The translations under genes were made by a program, and so were the position numbers. 64,000 nucleotides of DNA from Riptortus pedestris (Eukaryota > Arthropoda > Insecta > Hemiptera > Alydidae): the NCBI GenBank assembly GCA_019009955.1, contig CM032230.1:18159501-18223500 (forward strand). The letters run 5' to 3'. The notes beneath the pieces are model-generated. The model did no database searches, was not told the origin of the DNA, and saw only the letters and a program-made list of their open reading frames with translations. Below are positions 1-11,029 of the stretch, one piece after another. How positions within the stretch are numbered: position 1 is the stretch's first letter; each line of letters starts with the position of its first letter.

Positions 1-340
1 ACCGGCGAATACTGGGGACCTGGCTCTAGATCAAGGTAGGGGATGTAGGGGGTGAGCCGCCCCCACCACTCGCCTCTACCCCACCGCCCCACCACTCGCC
101 TCTACCCCGCCGCCCCACCACTCGCCTCTACCCCGCCGCCCCCACCACTCGACTCTACCCCGCCGCCCCCACTCGTCTCTACCCCGCCATCCCCACCACT
201 CGCTTCTACCCCGCCGCCCCCACCACTTGCTATACCCCGCCACCCCCCCTCGTCTCTACGCCGCTGCCCCCTCCACTCGCCTTTACCCCGCCACCCCACA
301 ACTCAACTCTACCTCGCCACCCTCTCCACTAGCCGCCTCC
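1..340. repeat. GC-rich minisatellite, ~26-bp unit
   Basis: Roughly 10-12 head-to-tail units of about 26 bp, with a core like CACTCGCCTCTACCCCGCC, begin near base 55. They decay toward base 330. The surrounding DNA is AT-rich, so the block stands out by composition. Proline/serine-rich frames across it are by-products of the repeat and not genes. Confidence 0.9.
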
Positions 341-509
341 GCCATTTATTATACTGTGTTGGTTATAGTACTAGTATTTAGGAGATTTTTATTACAGGCT
401 TTATTAGTTTAATCGGTTTATTTTATATTCCTCCAAGCCTGCAGAAAATCTTTGAAAGCAGCAAAGTTTTCTGGGCTCTGAACTATTTTTCTGGATTCGG
501 GTCATAACT

Positions 510-3170
510 GAAAATGCTACGCAACATATTGAACCGAGCTACGTCGTACAGGACACATCTCAGAAGAACTGACCGGCTGATTCTTCTGCATCGCCACATG
601 GATACAATGGGCTTCTTTTCTTTTTAAATTTATATTTAGTGCTTCTACCATCTCCATCGGTGTTGAGGCCGGTAGGGGCCATCCCTTTATTTTCCTCCGC
701 TCGGCTACTTTACCCTTGACTACGATATCAAGCGGAGCAACGTTTGCTACTACATTGGCCGCCTCGTACGTTCTTGTCCTGTAGGCGTTTATCATGAGTA
801 TTAAGATTAATATTAAGTCCTCTGCATCCTATTCATGGACTCATTGTGTCCTCTATTCAGCAGTGGTCCCCAGGCTGCGGCAGCGTATGTGGCTATATAT
901 GATTTATACAATGTGAGAGGAGGTATAAACCGTATCTCCCATGTCACTCCTGCCATTCTCTGCAGAATGTTCATGACCTTATTAGCCTTCAGCAGAATCG
1001 AGTCAATGGTCGGATTAATTTTCTTGTAACGTCCAAAGCTGACTCCCAGATATGTTATCACATCTGGGAACTCGACCCACTTGCCTGCTATCTTGGTCCT
1101 CAGAGGATGGGCATGATCCTACTTCCCCTTCATAATCAGGCCACACGTTGTCTCAGGGGACACTCTGAGATTAACCCTCGCCAGCCACTCCAGAATGATG
1201 ATAATAGCCGAGTCGGCCTGTTCCTGTGCTGAGGCCCTTGAGTTGCTCTTCACCACTACCACGAGGTCGTTCACATACGCACTTACAGTAATTCCCGTTG
1301 ACTCCAGGAGCTTCACGAGTCCGTCAATTAACAGGATCCACAGTGGGGGCCCATGCACCGATCCCTGAGGACACCCGTTAGTGATATTTACCGCAGCGCT
1401 TGAGTCGGCACCATCTCTTAAATAGACCCGCTTTTCGTTGAGGAAGCTGCTTATTAACTCAAACTTGGAAACGCCATCATTTGTAGTATTTCGACTATTG
1501 CTGGCCACCATGCGTTATCGTATGCCCCGGCTATATCGATGAATATTGCGAGCGCAGTCGTCGATCAGCTTCTTGAGAGTTGGTGCGGTCGACCTTTCTG
1601 GCATGCCTCCAAATTGTCTATGGCTGGCTCTTCTTATTCGGGGAAATATCACTTTTCTTACCTTTCCCAGAACCGGGAGCATGCATTTGGGCCGATAGGT
1701 TCCTGCCAAACTGAGGTCCCTTTACCCCTTTTTCTTGAACGCCACAACTGCGGCCGTTTTCCATGCTCTAGGAAAGTACCCTATTCCTTGGCAGTTCATT
1801 ATTCTTGTCAGATGCTGCCCTATCGCTGGCAAGGCTTGCTGGACCTACTGGGGCTGAATACCATCTCCTCCTGGTGCGCCCTTCTTCTTCATTTTCCTCA
1901 CTGCCTTCTCCACGTCCAACTCGTCCTGAGAAAATTTAGTGTCTGGTGGTAGCCTGGAGGTCTGCCTAACTGCCGACTGTTCCCTAGTGTCGCTGGCTGG
2001 ATCATCCTCCTCGAACATGGCTTTGATGAAGTTCGTGCTTGCTTCTGCCGCGCTTGTTGGGAACTGCCCTACATCAGCGATGACCGGTAATGCTGGAGGT
2101 CCTCTGTACTCACTCTTTAACGTGTTATAAGCGATGCCCCAGGGTCCCTTTGTCTTGGTGTCAGTGACAAAGCTTCTCCAAGCCTCTTTCTTTGCTCGGG
2201 CGATCATTATCGCGTACGCCCATTTAATTTCCTGGTAGACCTTGAACATAGCTCTCCTTAGGTCTGGTTCTGAGCTTATTTGTGCGTTCTTTCTGGCTCT
2301 GTTTACCGTTCTCCTGGTGTCTACTATAGCTTTGTTCCACCATGGTTTAGAGCGGCGTTTATCCTCCTTCACTCCAAAGGCTTCTTCTGCTGCAAGCACT
2401 ATGGACTAAGCCTACTTGCCCGTCCACATATCTCTTCCTGACTGGAAGGTCTGCAAAGTCCTGACCGTGAGTGCACTCCTAATATTCCTTTCTATGCACT
2501 CTTTGTAAGTTTCCCATTTGCTTTCTTTTTTGACGACACTGGGAAAAGCGTGACTCGCTCCTTTCCACACTTTGCCTCTAGTCAAAGGCTGATGGTCGTG
2601 TGGTGGCTCAGTGTCCATGTTTTACCTTCCAGTCCGAAGTTTGTTGGATATGGTCTGAAGTCACAAGGGTCACGTCTATATGGGACTCCCCTGCTGCACC
2701 ACTGAAAGTCGCTTGGGAATTTCTGTCGTCTTAAGGCCATACTCCGCGATAAATTCGGTGATTATTCTACCTCTGAGATTGAGCCTCGATCTCCACTCTC
2801 TGTTCCAGGCGTTACACTCGAATCCCAACACGATTTTCCTCTCAAACGAACGGATAAGGTTTCCGTGTGGGTCTTATGTCTTTACATGGCGGCAGGTACA
2901 CGGATATTACGTGGTATGTATCGTGTCCCTTGCTCACGGTCATGGCGGCCACGAGATTTGTACTGGCTTGATAGTGGCCAACAGCTCTCCATTGTGTACC
3001 CACATAAACTACGGCTGTTTTTGGCCTTTCCTAGGGAGATTCCATGACATACGTGGTGTGGCGCATGTGGAAGGGCCTCTAGTTGGCCTCCTGTCGTTGG
3101 GGGTTCTTGTAAAACTATGACCGCGTCCCTTCCTTTCATGTCCCTCCATATCTCTGCGGCGGTCATCCTT
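510..3170 (-). pseudogene. R1-clade non-LTR retrotransposon, broken ORF2 (endonuclease + reverse transcriptase)
   Basis: Read on the minus strand, the pieces fall in the order expected for ORF2 of an R1-like LINE. At 3166-2882 a fragment contains LQEPPTTGG, typical of the start of an apurinic-like endonuclease. At 2399-1845 comes the linker (WWNKAI, then KKKGAPGGDGI at the start of the RT). At 1511-1119 is the RT core with GCPQGSVHGP. At 1061-813 is the RT C-terminal part (YLGVSFGRYKKINP, KANKVMNILQRM, YAAAAWGPLLNR), and 795-517 is the tail. The catalytic box reads AYVND, so the first aspartate of the usual A-D-D box is Val/Asn-altered. Frameshifts and stops separate the pieces, so the element is dead. 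The order and motifs are direct observation. The R1 clade assignment is by family resemblance. The recognisable part stops near 510, in the C-terminal region. Confidence 0.82.
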
Positions 3171-3174
3171 CTTC

Positions 3175-4580
3175 GCCTCAGGTTAATTTAAGTGGCACTT
3201 AGGAAATTTTCCCTTTCTCCTGGCGAACTTCTATACCTCCTGTCCGGTGCCATATTAGGTGGCCCTTGCTCTGCCTATGATGAACTGCTTGTAAGGACAC
3301 TTCCTGTCGAAGGCTGGGTGGTCGGTCCTCCTTCCTGCTGCCAGGCAGTTTGTGCATTTTGAGGGCTTACTTTTATTAGGACCCGTCGCTGTGATCCAAC
3401 CCACAGCAAGCGCAGTTTTCTTTTGAACTTGTGCATTTCCTCCCTATGTGCCCAATCTTTTAACAGCGGTAACACCAGGGCTGCTTACAGAAGTCGTAGC
3501 ACGCAATGCTTAGAAGCTCCACCCTTACCTTACCATTTAGCAAGGCCCCTCTGGCGTCTGGGCTGACTTCCATTATCTACTGGGTCGTCAGGCTGTTTCT
3601 AGCACCTCTTTTGAACAGAGGCGGATCACTCCTCCATGGCTTTTATTTGTTCCTTTGTTGACGAAGGAGGTGATCTTTGCTTCGACCTTTTCGGCGTCCC
3701 ATGCAACCGGTACTCCGACTGCGACGACCCTAGGTCTTCATCTTTTAATTCATTTATAGCCAGTTTGTCACCATTTGTACCGGTCCTTATCTTCTCCACC
3801 ACTCTTTTTGCCTCCTCGTCTTTGGCTACCGTGATTACCATTGTGCCGTATTTTGCTATCCTGATGTTCTTCAGGTCTGAGCCAAGTGTGTCCGGGCTTA
3901 CGCACTCTACAAGTTAGGCTAATTCAGCGGCCTTATCTCTTGGGCTTTTGTGTTCTCCTAGTGCTTCATTTAGATCGACCCTGCTGGTGGCCGATGAGCT
4001 TGCTTGGGCTGCGCTAGATTTCTCGATCTTGATTACACGTCACCTCTGATTTCGCTGTCGTTGGTCTTCTTCTTTTCTGCCCTTTTCTTCCGGCGACTCG
4101 CTATTTTATTCCAGGATTCTGTCATCTCGGCTGGCTCTGTTGCTCTGACTGGTGTATCTTGACTCCTTGTGTAGGTCGTGCTTTTTGAATTATCCACATG
4201 CCTAGCATTCATATCCAGGTACACTTGGTGTATAACATGATGCTGTCTATCATGCCTTCGATCTGGGGCTTGATTATTCCTGCTACTTCTTTTGCCAATT
4301 TTCCTTATTCCTCTTCCTTAAGAGGGCCGAGTCTTTATACGTCTGATGCTCTCTCTCTACCCTGCCTGCAGTTGCTCGACAAGCATCTCCACCATGTCTG
4401 CGACTTTCTCAACTTTGTCGGATATGAGAGCATGGTTTGCTTCGCTTATCTTTTTCCCTGGATCAGCGATGAAAGCTGAAAGGTCGCTCCGGATTTTGTT
4501 AGCTTCACTCCTTATTTTTTTAAGTCCTTTCTTCTCTTCTCAGCCTTTTCCCTCTTGGTCTCCTTTATCTTAAAGTGGTA
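3175..4580 (-). pseudogene. ORF1 (gag-like) of the same R1-clade element, degenerate
   Basis: Immediately upstream of ORF2 on the minus strand, 3490-3270 encodes zinc-knuckle remnants. One is a C-x2-C-x4-H-x4-C box (CYRC, then GHIGRKC) with a stop in its middle. A short CACCGLDH segment follows, and then C-x2-C...H...C (CTNC...DHPAFDRKC). R1-type ORF1 proteins carry nucleic-acid-binding CCHC knuckles near their C terminus, and this fits the position just before ORF2. Further upstream (4230-3620) lie charged, Lys/Glu-rich fragments of the N-terminal part of gag, out of frame with each other. The end near 4580 is an estimate. Confidence 0.65.
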
Positions 4581-4619
4581 GAAATTAATCACATCTTTGC
4601 AGAACAACTGAGGATCCTT

Positions 4620-5320
4620 CTTCCGTTAAACGGCCAAGACCCCATAAAGTGTGGAACGTAAGAGAAGGATAAGTAAGAACTAATAAGGGATTTACTAACT
4701 TCTAAACATAATTAACTCTGAAATTACGGAAATAGCAAAAAAAGTTTGCAATGGAGTTCACAAACGTGAACCCAACTGAGAAGCCAACTGATGCTAGTCC
4801 GACGTTAGAGTAAAAATAGGTCTAACACAAACGGAGATCAGTGATGAAAATCCTGGGCGAAAGAGGGCGACTCTAGTCGACCTAGTTAGCCCCGACACAG
4901 TAGGTAAAGAAATTAAATACCTTCAGAGAACTCCGGAAGCAGTATTTTTAAGCAGTCAACAACGGCGCAGTTTTAAATCTGATAGACACAATTAAAAGAA
5001 GTAAAAATGCTTCTAAGTTAGATGTTACTAAAATCGCTAAGAGACAGCTTAGAATGGTTGCATTAGGCGCGTCGGGAACTTGGGATTCCAGTAAGGTTTA
5101 CGCCAAGCTGTTTTCAGCGTAGGAGGAGGCCAAATACAAAGTGAATCAAATAAAAGAACACTCTTTAGAAGGGACCCGAGAAACGGACATACTACACATT
5201 GGCTGGTTGAGGTAGACCCATTTAAAAGGAAGTATCCCGTTAGGGCTATTAAGCGACGTATGCTTAAATGTATTAGTGAAATAATTTTATACCATGGTGC
5301 TCCCATCTAGGCCATAACAT
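4620..5320 (+). pseudogene. Unrecognised degenerate coding-like stretch
   Basis: Several plus-strand fragments have coding-like composition but are broken by stops and frameshifts. A short frame starts at ATG 4751 (MEFTNVNPTEKPTDASPTLE, then a stop). Near 4917-5310 there are YLQRTPEAVFLSSQQ and WLVEVDPFKRKYPVRAIKRR. They resemble the gag region of a retroelement in being charged and repeat-flanked, but I see no diagnostic motif. The family is not recognised. Confidence 0.25.
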
Positions 5321-5329
5321 GCCCTAACA

Positions 5330-6140
5330 CAAAAAGTCCGTCACGCAGGGGCTGCGTAAACTAAGCAGATTTCCCTCGTGAAGTTTAGTAATAGATAAAT
5401 CTACATACTGCTAACACAACAACACCGTGAATAAATACAAACGGAAATAAATGTTTCATCCTATTTCAATAACCTGCCGACAGGAAGCGTTAGGTTAGAA
5501 ATGTAAACAAACGGGTCGGCCTGCGTCACACCAGAAAGAAAAACAATAACTGAAATATATCAGAATAGAACATATATACACATATAATATAATTTTATTG
5601 AGAACTATTTACTATATCTATTAGTGTAATTTATAATGAGTCAGAATAATTGTTATCTCAATCAATATAATTTTAGTAGTCCAAAACTTCAAGATGGGAG
5701 GGGGGGGGAGTCACCAGGGCATATTTGCATGTTTCTCGTATAATAAAAGTCTCTTGAATACAATTTTTGGTATTTAAACTTCCAATAATGTGATTTATTA
5801 TGTAGCAGAGTATTGTTTACGTAACATGAGTAGAAGTGGCGGTTTGCTGAAAACTGAAAAATGCAAATATCTCGGTTAATATTCAAGATAGAGAATAAAT
5901 GTATATAACAATATTTATAGTAAATTTAATTTGTAATAAGATTGATTCTGTATAATTTTTCGATCCGACGAATAGTAACAGAGATATTTCGAATTTTCGA
6001 AAATCCTCCCCTCTAAACCCCCCCTCCCTGTGGTCCGATTTCAGCCGTTAACGAACTTGATCTTTTTTTTTACATAAAACGATTATATATCGAGTTTGAT
6101 AACGATCAAACAAAAATTGCGACCGCTAGAGCGGTAACAG

Positions 6141-6194
<54 letters not shown>

Positions 6195-6321
6195 TTTTGA
6201 ACGGACCTCATTTTCGTCATCTACTAGGTAGGATCGATGGACATTTGAAGAAAAATTTCGAAAATTCCGTCATGAGTACAACCTCAATAGGTGATTTCCC
6301 GTAAGGGAAATCTGCTAAAAG
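5330..6321 (+). mobile_element. Short inverted-repeat element, copy A (~1 kb), family 'GTCCGTCACGC'
   Basis: This starts with AAAAGTCCGTCACGCAGGGG and ends with GGGAAATCTGCTAAAA. Inside are segments shared with at least eight other places in the window. These include a C/G-run block near 6003-6035, CGAACTTGATC, a GCGACCGCTAGAGCGG palindromic block, a TA tract (6144-6191), and the segment CGGACCTCATTTTCGTCATC. A 7-bp direct repeat CCTAACA flanks it with one-base offsets (5320s and 6322-6329), a possible target duplication. There is no coding capacity, so it is presumably a non-autonomous element. The superfamily is unknown to me. Confidence 0.75.
6144..6191. repeat. (TA)n microsatellite inside copy A
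   Basis: About 24 uninterrupted TA units lie between the GCTAGAGCGGTAACAGAC block and the CAGTTTTGAACGG block. The same tract sits at the same place in other copies of the element, so it belongs to the element. Confidence 0.9.
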
Positions 6322-6331
6322 CCTAACAAAT

Positions 6332-6768
6332 GTGAAAACATCTAAGACCGGATCACCTAGCGTATGCGAGCTACAGAATATAAAATACGCCGAACACAGT
6401 CATAACTGTTTGTGGCCCACAGATGAGCAATGTAGATTGAAGTCCCGAATGGGGATTTTCATACTTACCGACGCCAATACGATATACGATACTGATGAAG
6501 ACTTACACTCATGCACATATCGAATGTTTCACGCTCGCCATTATATTGGTATCGGTGGTTTAAGTTAATTAAGAAAGGAGTGCGATCAGGTGCCAAACTG
6601 AAGGAGTGGCAACCATGTACAAGCAGGGGACAGGAAACCTTTCATGTCATCTTCTACATGCCACGAGATAAAGCGATGAAACCCATATTTGATACATTGA
6701 TCAACATGCTAAGAAGACTGAGGCGGAACGTGGTGATATGTACTAAGTATAACGTCAGGAACACTTAG
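6332..6768 (+). pseudogene. Unknown protein remnant in two frames
   Basis: One open frame runs from 6332 to 6568 (78 codons). A second, overlapping frame runs from 6511 to 6768 and seems to continue it after a +1 shift: ...MFHARHYIGIGG, then FKLIKKGVRSGAKLKEW, ending in KYNVRNT. Codon composition differs from the AT-rich flanks. I recognise no domain; the C-terminal half is basic (LRRLRRN). It could be a decayed transposon ORF or a captured host fragment. It lies directly beside the right end of copy A. Confidence 0.25.
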
Positions 6769-6779
6769 TTGGGCTCAAC

Positions 6780-7225
6780 ACGCACAAATCGCAGGGGTCG
6801 AATCATGGCTGAATTCATAACTGAAAACGGCCTCTAAACTGTTAATGATAAGGACACCATGAGTTGAGCATTGTATCCCCCCTATTAACTCTATAAATTG
6901 CATCAATGGTCACAAACTGGAAGGTTGCCGGTAATAGTAGTAGGAAATAGGCAGGGGAAGTTGGAAAATCAAAATTTCCACTATTAAACTTCCAAGGATG
7001 ATAAGAAAGCGACGAAGCTAACCAACAATCAACTGAACAAAATTAAATAAATATAAATTTATTAAAAGTTAAATAATCCACCAAATGATAATCAATATAT
7101 TTAAACCGAAATAGGGACACCGTTTAAGATTATAAAATGGAGACAACCTATGCCCAACTAAAACTATATTACAAAGATGTGTTAATTTATCTTCAAGGAG
7201 TGATAATTTTCTAATGAAGACCCCA
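6780..7225. other. No recognisable gene
   Basis: AT-rich DNA with stops in all frames. I saw no repeat family or RNA gene here. Confidence 0.5.
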
Positions 7226-7227
7226 CT

Positions 7228-7345
7228 TGGGGAGATAGCGGAGTGGCTCAGCTGGTTAGATTAGCGATCTGCCACTAACGAAGGTCTTGCTTCCGTGGAC
7301 ACTGACAACAGGCATGGGCACAGAGGTGGCTTCTGTTAATCCCCA
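7228..7345 (+). repeat. tRNA-like sequence, probable SINE head
   Basis: GTGGCTCAGCTGGTTAGATT contains a perfect match to the internal Pol III A-box consensus TRGCNNAGYNGG. The B box further on is degenerate and the cloverleaf cannot be closed, so this is not a functional tRNA. A tRNA-derived SINE or tRNA pseudogene is the best reading. Confidence 0.4.
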
Positions 7346-7424
7346 GTATACAGCCTCAGCCCAAATGGGCCCATCCAAATATGCCCAAAGTGAAACAAAC
7401 GTAATTCTATTAGAATAAATGTAG

Positions 7425-7965
7425 TATGCCGCAAATATCCACCTGTCCTATCATGCATATGGCTCCTTCAGACTTGTAATTACCACCAAAAACATTTATT
7501 CCAAATATCCACCTGTCCTATCATGCATATGGCTCCTTCAGACTTGTAATTACCACCAAAAACATTTATTCCAAATATCCACCTCTATAATGGATATTTG
7601 GAATAAATGTTTTTGGTGGTAATTAAAAGGGAATGGGAGAGACTACTTTTGGTGGAGGTGGATATTTGGAATAAATGTTTTTTGGTAATTACAACCTGTC
7701 CTATCATGGAGATGGCTTTTGGAGGTGGAATTACCAATAAATGTTTTTTACAAATATCCACCTTTTTGGTGGATATTTGGAATAAATGTTTTTGGTGGTA
7801 ATTACAAGGGACTGGGAGAGACTATGCCTTTTGGTGGAGGTGGATATTTGGAATAAATGTTTTTGGTGGTAATTACAAGGGACTGGGAGAGACTCTGCCT
7901 TTTGGTAGAGGTGGATATTTAGAATAAATGTTTTTGGTCTCTTCCAGTTCCTTGTAATTACAGCT
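7425..7965. repeat. Cluster of direct and inverted repeats
   Basis: A ~70-bp block (from AAATATCCACCTGTCC to ACCACCAAAAACATTTATTC) occurs twice in a row (7431-7575). Beyond 7584 its reverse complement (TGGATATTTGGAATAAATG, TTTTTGGTGGTAATTACAAG) recurs four or five times in altered spacing up to about 7945. The result is long self-complementary stretches that could fold or extrude as hairpins. A rearranged foldback element is likely. Confidence 0.75.
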
Positions 7966-8101
7966 TAACCTATATTCCAAATCAGCGTCGGACTGGCAAG
8001 GGCGACAAATGCCGAGGGTCCACGGGCCTCAAATAAAAAAAAAGAAGAAAAAAATCTAAATTTATTTATTATTAATTAAAATCCCAAATAATGTATGTTA
8101 C

Positions 8102-9229
8102 CAGAGTTGGGCAAAATTGTTGAAATATATGCAAAAAGTTGAAATATAGTTATAACTACAACTACTAATGTAATTGGTTATTGGTAATGGGCAACTACAT
8201 TTTTCAACTAAAGTAATTGCAATTTCACAACTACAGTTAGTAGTTGAGAAAATCAGTAGTTCCAAAAACAACAATAGTTAGTAATTGTAACTGTAGTAGT
8301 AGTTGCAACTACAGTTACTTGGGTAGTTACTTTAAAAAACTGTGTGAAACACTCACTGAAGTAGGTGAGGCTGTTAACAAATAACTACATGACGTACCTT
8401 AATATTCAAAATTTTATTATATTCCATATACTAAATTATTAAGATAACTGAAAATAAATAATTTTGTTGTAAATAAATGATAATAATATGTCAATTCCTT
8501 TTTTTTCTCGAATGAACTTATTGTTATTTATTTATTAACGTCCACGTTATGTTACTATGGGTAATTGGGACGGGATATCTATATGTTACTACCCTTTTCT
8601 TGGCAGGGTGTGACTAAGGATTTTATTTCATGAGTTCGTCACTAAATAAATTCCCATTTACCCAGGCGGGAATCGAACTCGCCACTCTAGGTTTGCCATG
8701 TGAGATTAATGCCAACGCTTTGACTCACATGGCTAACTAAAGCCCGATAGAATGAAATTAAATAATACTTTAAAATTTAAACAAATTAGCCATTACAATT
8801 ACTCTTAACTCAGAAGTTTTGTCAGACAGGCGTTTTGATTTTGGGCCGTTTGCCATCGATGCAAAAGAAAATAATCGGTCTACTGCTCTGCTCCAAAAAA
8901 TAAGGAGTTCTCGTCCTTACTATCTCTTCCACTGCCACTCATTGTAATTTGTTTCAAAAATCACGAGGACTGGTAACGAATATAGAAGAAGGCAGACTGT
9001 AGTGCCCTGCACGAGAGTGACAGGACAAGAGGTGATCCCCAGAACAAGAGTGTAGTCATACACTCATAGATTTATGAACACCAGCTACAATTACTGTAAT
9101 TGTAAAACCAAGAAAATGCAACTACAGTTACCAACTACATTTTTGAAACTGTAGTTGCAATTACATAACTAGTATTTATTAGTTGAAAATGTAGTTAATT
9201 ACAAAAGTATTTGATCACTGTCCAACTCT
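8102..9229. mobile_element. Non-autonomous hAT-like DNA transposon
   Basis: The left end reads CAGAGTTGGGCAAAATTG and the right end is ...CACTGTCCAACTCTG. The right end is the inverted complement of the left (CAGAGTTGGACAGTG). CAGAGTTGGGCA is a known kind of hAT terminus. The 8 bases outside each end (TATGTTAC and ATATTTAC) match at 6 of 8 positions, as an aged 8-bp target duplication would. Subterminal DNA is packed with CAACTACA/TGTAGTTG motifs in both orientations (8140-8335 and 9085-9205). No transposase is present. A SINE sits inside. Confidence 0.7.
8515..8748 (-). repeat. tRNA-derived SINE nested in the hAT-like element
   Basis: On the minus strand the head contains a B box (GAGTTCGATTCCCGCC) and an A-box-like TTAGCCATGTGAGTC. 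The body contains TTTAGTGACGAACTC, and the 3' tail carries AATTGGGACGGG-type sequence (seen on plus as GGTAATTGGGACGGGATATC) and an A/T-rich end. Related copies occur near 21960-22145 and 34765-34960, with a tail fragment at 51405-51480, so this is an interspersed family. Confidence 0.7.
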
Positions 9230-9658
9230 GATATTTACGTTTGTAAATAAATCGCTGAAACTGAAGTTATAAAAAAGAAACAAATATAGAAGTACAGTGC
9301 AAAGCATTGTCATGCGTGGTGTGTATCGACGTAAAGGATGTCTACACACCTGGATCAGCTGTTAAGCAGTTACTGTCAAGTGGCTGAGGCGTCTGGCCCA
9401 TGATGCTCTAGTATAGTAGTATGCACCTGTTTATTGTGCTGTGGGTTATTTTATTTATTGGAACTCTTTCTCAGAGTATGGCTTTACATGTCTGTACTTT
9501 GGAGTCAAGTTTTGGACAGTTATTTGTTAATTTGCATAGGTAAATCGTGTTAAGTAAAACATAATGAGTGTGGGTGTGTATTTATTTGTGATGCTGACTG
9601 ATCTGTTAAAATAATGAATTAATGGCATAGGCCAAGCGGGACTTTAATGTGAAAACTC
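9230..9658. other. No recognisable gene
   Basis: AT-rich spacer between the hAT-like element and the next inverted-repeat element. There is no open frame with recognisable motifs. Confidence 0.5.
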
Positions 9659-9660
9659 AA

Positions 9661-10309
9661 AAAAGTCCTCCCGTAGGGGCTGCATAAACTAAGGGAAATC
9701 AGCTATTTAGGTCGTACTCATAACGCGATTTTCAAAAAATTTCTTCAAATGTCCATCGATCCTACTCAGGTGATGACGTAAATGAGGTCCGTTCAAAATT
9801 ATATATATTTTTTTCTGTTAACGCTCAAGCGATCAATTTTTGTTTGATCGTTACCAAACTCGATATTTAATCGTTTTATGTAAAAAGAAAGACCAAGTTC
9901 GTTAATGGCTGAAATCGGACCAGTGGGATTGAGGGGAGGGGATTTTTGAAAATTCAAAATATCTCCGTTACTATACGTCGGATCAAAAACATGTATTAAA
10001 TCAATCTTATTGCAAATTAAATGTACTATAAATATTGTTATATACCTTTATTCTTTATCATATATATTAACCGAGATATTTGCATTTTTATTTAATTAAG
10101 TGTGTGCCTGAGTTGAGTTCGGCTGAAGTCGGTTCTATTCGGGACTTTCCGCCGATAGCTAGTTCGGCCGTTTCCTTAACTGTTCGGCTCTCGTAAAATT
10201 GGTTTAGAGACTCATTACTACTACTGTTATTAGTAGGCAGATTTCTCTATTGTAAAACTTCAGGTGGGTAATCTGCTTAGTTTACACAGCCCCTGCGTGA
10301 CGGACTTTT
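9661..10309 (-). mobile_element. Short inverted-repeat element, copy F (~650 bp) with both long termini
   Basis: The left end reads AAAAAGTCCTCCCGTAGGGG and continues GCTGCATAAACTAAG. The right end is CTTAGTTTACACAGCCCC followed by TGCGTGACGGACTTTT, so both termini carry the same ~33-bp inverted repeat. The interior matches copies A and B in reverse orientation (ATGTCCATCGATCCTAC, GAAATCGGACCAGTGGG, TACTATACGTCGGATC). Other copies end instead in TTTTAGCAGATTTCCC, so this copy defines the terminal inverted repeat of the family best. Confidence 0.7.
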
Positions 10310-10454
10310 CTATATTTATACGTAAAAACCTATGAGTAGGGGTGGCTACTGAAGGGAGAAAACAAGTAAGTACCAATAACTCTCTTAATACGCGAGTTAC
10401 CAAAAAATGCATAGCCCAGCAGTTGTAGAAAATCAAAAGTTTTACAAGATTGGT

Positions 10455-11015
10455 TCTATATCATTTTAGAGTCCAACTCATAATAAGAGATATTTGGAAT
10501 TTGCTAACCCCCCCCCCCTCTTAAACCACCTCTGTTCCACGTCAGATTTCAGCCAATAACAAATATGATATTTGTTGACTGAAATGGCTAAATATCGAGT
10601 ATGGTAGACATCAAATAAGCATTTTCTAGTAAAGAACGAAAAACCGTAATTGATGAAGCCATCACCTAATGCATTTGCATGCGTCTCACAAAGTAATAGT
10701 TCAATGAAAATCATATTTGGAATTTAACCTTGGAATGAAGTGTTTCACGATATAACAGCTTATTGTTAATATGACATGAGTAGGAGTAGGGGTTTATTGA
10801 TGACCGAAAACTAAAATGTGGAAATATCTGGGTTAATATTCAATATAGACAAAACATTTATAGAACATTACATTTGCCAAAAAATTAATTCTATACAATT
10901 TTTCGATCCGATGGATAACAACAAAGATATTTTGAAATTCCTCTCCCCTCCCACTGCTCCCATTTTAGCTGTTAACGAACTTGATCTTCATTTTTACAAA
11001 AAACGTCCAGAACAT
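10455..11015 (+). mobile_element. Diverged copy of the short inverted-repeat element
   Basis: It contains the family blocks in plus order: a C run at 10508-10518, TGACATGAGTAGGAGTAGGG, GGTTAATATTCAATATAGAC, and GCTGTTAACGAACTTGATC. Divergence and loss of clear ends suggest an older insertion. Confidence 0.5.
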
Positions 11016-11029
11016 TGTGTAGCATAGTT

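Noticed and set aside
52..412. Pro/Ser-rich frames on both strands
   Set aside because: Shadows of the ~26-bp GC-rich minisatellite.
1539..1952. Plus-strand 137-codon frame
   Set aside because: Antisense shadow of the R1-clade ORF2 on the minus strand.
7233..7310. Functional tRNA gene
   Set aside because: Only the A box is good. The B box and the acceptor-stem pairing are missing, so a SINE or pseudo-tRNA is more likely.
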